Both the position numbers and the translations under genes were made by a program. The notes below the pieces were generated by a model. It had not been told where the DNA came from and ran no database searches. It was given only the letters and a program-made list of their open reading frames with translations. DNA of 64,000 nucleotides from Luscinia megarhynchos (Eukaryota > Chordata > Aves > Passeriformes > Turdidae), in the NCBI GenBank assembly GCA_034336665.1, contig JAPFBE010000003.1, forward strand, positions 63,717,352 to 63,781,351, written 5' to 3'. Below, piece after piece: positions 62,301-64,000 of this stretch (the stretch's first letter is position 1; every line of letters starts with the position of its first letter).

Positions 62301-62820
62301 AGAAAGTGCAAATAGGATTTCAGTGGATAAATATGGTAATGGTTACCATTCTCATGCAAGAGCAAAAAATATCCACATTTCACATTTCAGGGGCAACTTC
62401 AGTTGAGACTGATGTGATGCCTTCACAGAAGAGGGCATCTTTCACCTGCAGAATTTAACTCTTTAAGTCTTCCTCCTATGAAAAGAGAAAAAACAGTGTT
62501 TTAATATTGATTTAAATGTCCACAGAGATGTCTTACCTTCATGCTCTCTATCCTGAAGACTTTGCTTGTGCTGGGGTCAGTTGTCCCACCACATGGAGTC
62601 AGTCTCAGGCTATTACATTTCTGTCTGTAGCAGATAATTCTTTTTCCGAAAGCTTCATTGCACCTATTGCAATTGCTTTGGGAACACTCCCAAAGATATA
62701 AATCAGGAGTCTGGTTGTTAGAAGGTCAGAGTAGTATACAGAGTAGTAAATGGTGGCATAGAACCTAATTAAATGGAAAAAAGTGCAAAAGGAAGATCGA
62801 ATAAACTCATTGGAAATAAC
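59310..62820. other. Intergenic upstream DNA, no gene recognised
   Basis: AT-rich, T-tract-rich DNA with only short open frames and no splice-consistent exon series. No recognisable repeat or RNA gene. Confidence 0.5.
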
Positions 62821-62822
62821 AT

Positions 62823-63075
62823 ATCAGAGAATCTCAGAATGATTGAGGTGGAAGGGGACTTCTGGAGGTTGTTTGGTGCAATTACTGCTCAAGCAGGGCA
62901 GCCTAGAGCAAGTGGCAGAGGACCATGTGTACTTGTCTTCTGAGTGTCTGTAAGGATGAAGATTCCTTATCTCCCTGTGACAGTGCTCAGCTACCTTCAC
63001 AGTGAAAAAGTGTTTTCTGCTATTCAGAAAAAACCTCCCGTGTTTCTGTTTGTGCCCATTGCCTCTAGGTCAGTG
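62823..63075 (-). mobile_element. CR1 LINE 3' end fragment
   Basis: The plus strand shows the complement of CR1: 'gagaatctcagaatgattga' (terminal repeat end), 'ctgctcaagcagggcagcct', 'ggaccatgtgtacttgtctt', 'ctcagctaccttcacagtga', 'aaaagtgttttctgctattc' and 'tttgtgcccattgcctctag'. It is 5'-truncated, about 250 bp, with moderate divergence. Confidence 0.9.
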
Positions 63076-63079
63076 CACC

Positions 63080-64000
63080 AATTCGAAGGAAATGAGCTGT
63101 ACAGGAAAGTGATGGCAGAAGAAAAAAATACAAATTAAATTTGAAAAGAGTGGACAAAATTTGAGGGCATCACCTCTCTACTGCTCGGAAGAGTGGAACC
63201 AAAATGGTAACACCACAAGGACTGTTAATGAAGTAGTAAGATTACTGAAACTACGTAACGAGCAAGTATGAGAGAACATCAAATGTTGTTAACTTGCAAA
63301 ATCTACTCAAAACTGATAGAGAAAAAAACTCTCTGAATTTTATTTTTTTTTCTCCCCCCCATAGTTTCATTATTGATTACATTTGTACTGTCTCTATTTG
63401 GACACTTTTTTGTTGAAGTCTAGCAAAAAAACTTCTGCCAATATGCAGAAGTGTATATTTCTTCTTCTTCTATATCAAAATAATTTTTTTATCCTGAACA
63501 ACTGCAGCATTACTTATATTTTTCTCTTTGTTTTCTGCCTTATTTTGCTGATCCCTACTTTATTTTCAGTCTGAGCATATTTTTCCACTTATCTCTCTTC
63601 CTTCACCATGCTGTACGCCCTGTACTCAATCATGTTTGTATTGCACAAATTACAGGTTCTTCAGCATTTCTCACCTTCCATCTGTTTTTCCCTGATATGT
63701 AAGCCAAGAGATGACTGCTGCAGGACTATCTAGTCTTAAATTCATAGGATTATCTGTTACATTAAAATGTGTTGTCCTATGTGGATAATAAACTGGCTCA
63801 TTTGTTTTCTTATACAGAGTAATCAATGATGCAGATTCAGGCAGTGTATTCCAAGTGAATCACCTGTATGGAGAAGCCAATGTAAATGTTGCCTAAAAAG
63901 AGGATTAGTGTCTTTCCTTGGCAATACATCACATTATACTTACTGTAAAAACAGCAGATTTCCAAACACAGATGACCTATTCTAAAAATTAAAAAACACC
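63080..64000. other. Intergenic to window end, no feature recognised
   Basis: AT-rich with short T and C runs near 63,340-63,360. No exon or repeat recognised. Confidence 0.5.

Overview
This window is vertebrate nuclear DNA, most likely from a bird. The base composition is AT-rich and it holds many 5'-truncated CR1 LINE fragments. Several of these keep the CR1-type 3' end, with a terminal repeat resembling ATTCTATG instead of a poly(A) tail. There is also one ERV-type solo LTR of a kind I associate with songbird genomes. No bacterial-style gene organisation is present, and nearly all of the short open frames are chance or repeat-derived.

One protein-coding gene can be assembled with confidence: UFM1, the ubiquitin-fold modifier, on the minus strand. 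Its six exons lie between 54,040 (start codon) and 47,311 (stop codon). All splice junctions are GT-AG, and the joined frame is 258 nt, giving 85 residues plus a stop. The ATG is itself split by a 78-bp first intron (AT|G). The promoter sits in the only clear CpG island of the window, about 53,560-54,460.

Layout. 1-46,000: gene-poor DNA 3' of UFM1. It contains a long CR1 fragment (about 3,048-3,986, +), a perfect 60-unit GGAA microsatellite (6,991-7,230), a reverse-strand CR1 reverse-transcriptase fragment (about 34,270-34,666), short CR1 3' tails (about 39,498-39,659 and 42,657-42,736), small tandem duplications and homopolymer runs. About 46,030-54,100: UFM1, with a CR1 tail in intron 5, an 18-bp tandem duplication in intron 5 and a CpG-retaining CR1 in intron 2. 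54,100-64,000: DNA upstream of UFM1. A second CpG-retaining CR1 lies directly beyond the island, followed by an ancient LINE-like stretch, a solo LTR (56,471-57,145, minus), a pair of CR1 tails facing each other (about 58,008-58,082), and two more CR1 copies (about 59,058-59,306 and 62,823-63,075).

No sequence here supports a new multi-gene system. The most distinctive observations are the splice-dependent UFM1 start codon (the unspliced RNA would read AUG-UGA), the two CpG-rich CR1 copies bracketing the UFM1 island, the very long pure GGAA array, and a UPRE/CRE-like TGACGTG just upstream of the UFM1 start. All calls come from reading the sequence and from remembered families; no database search was run.
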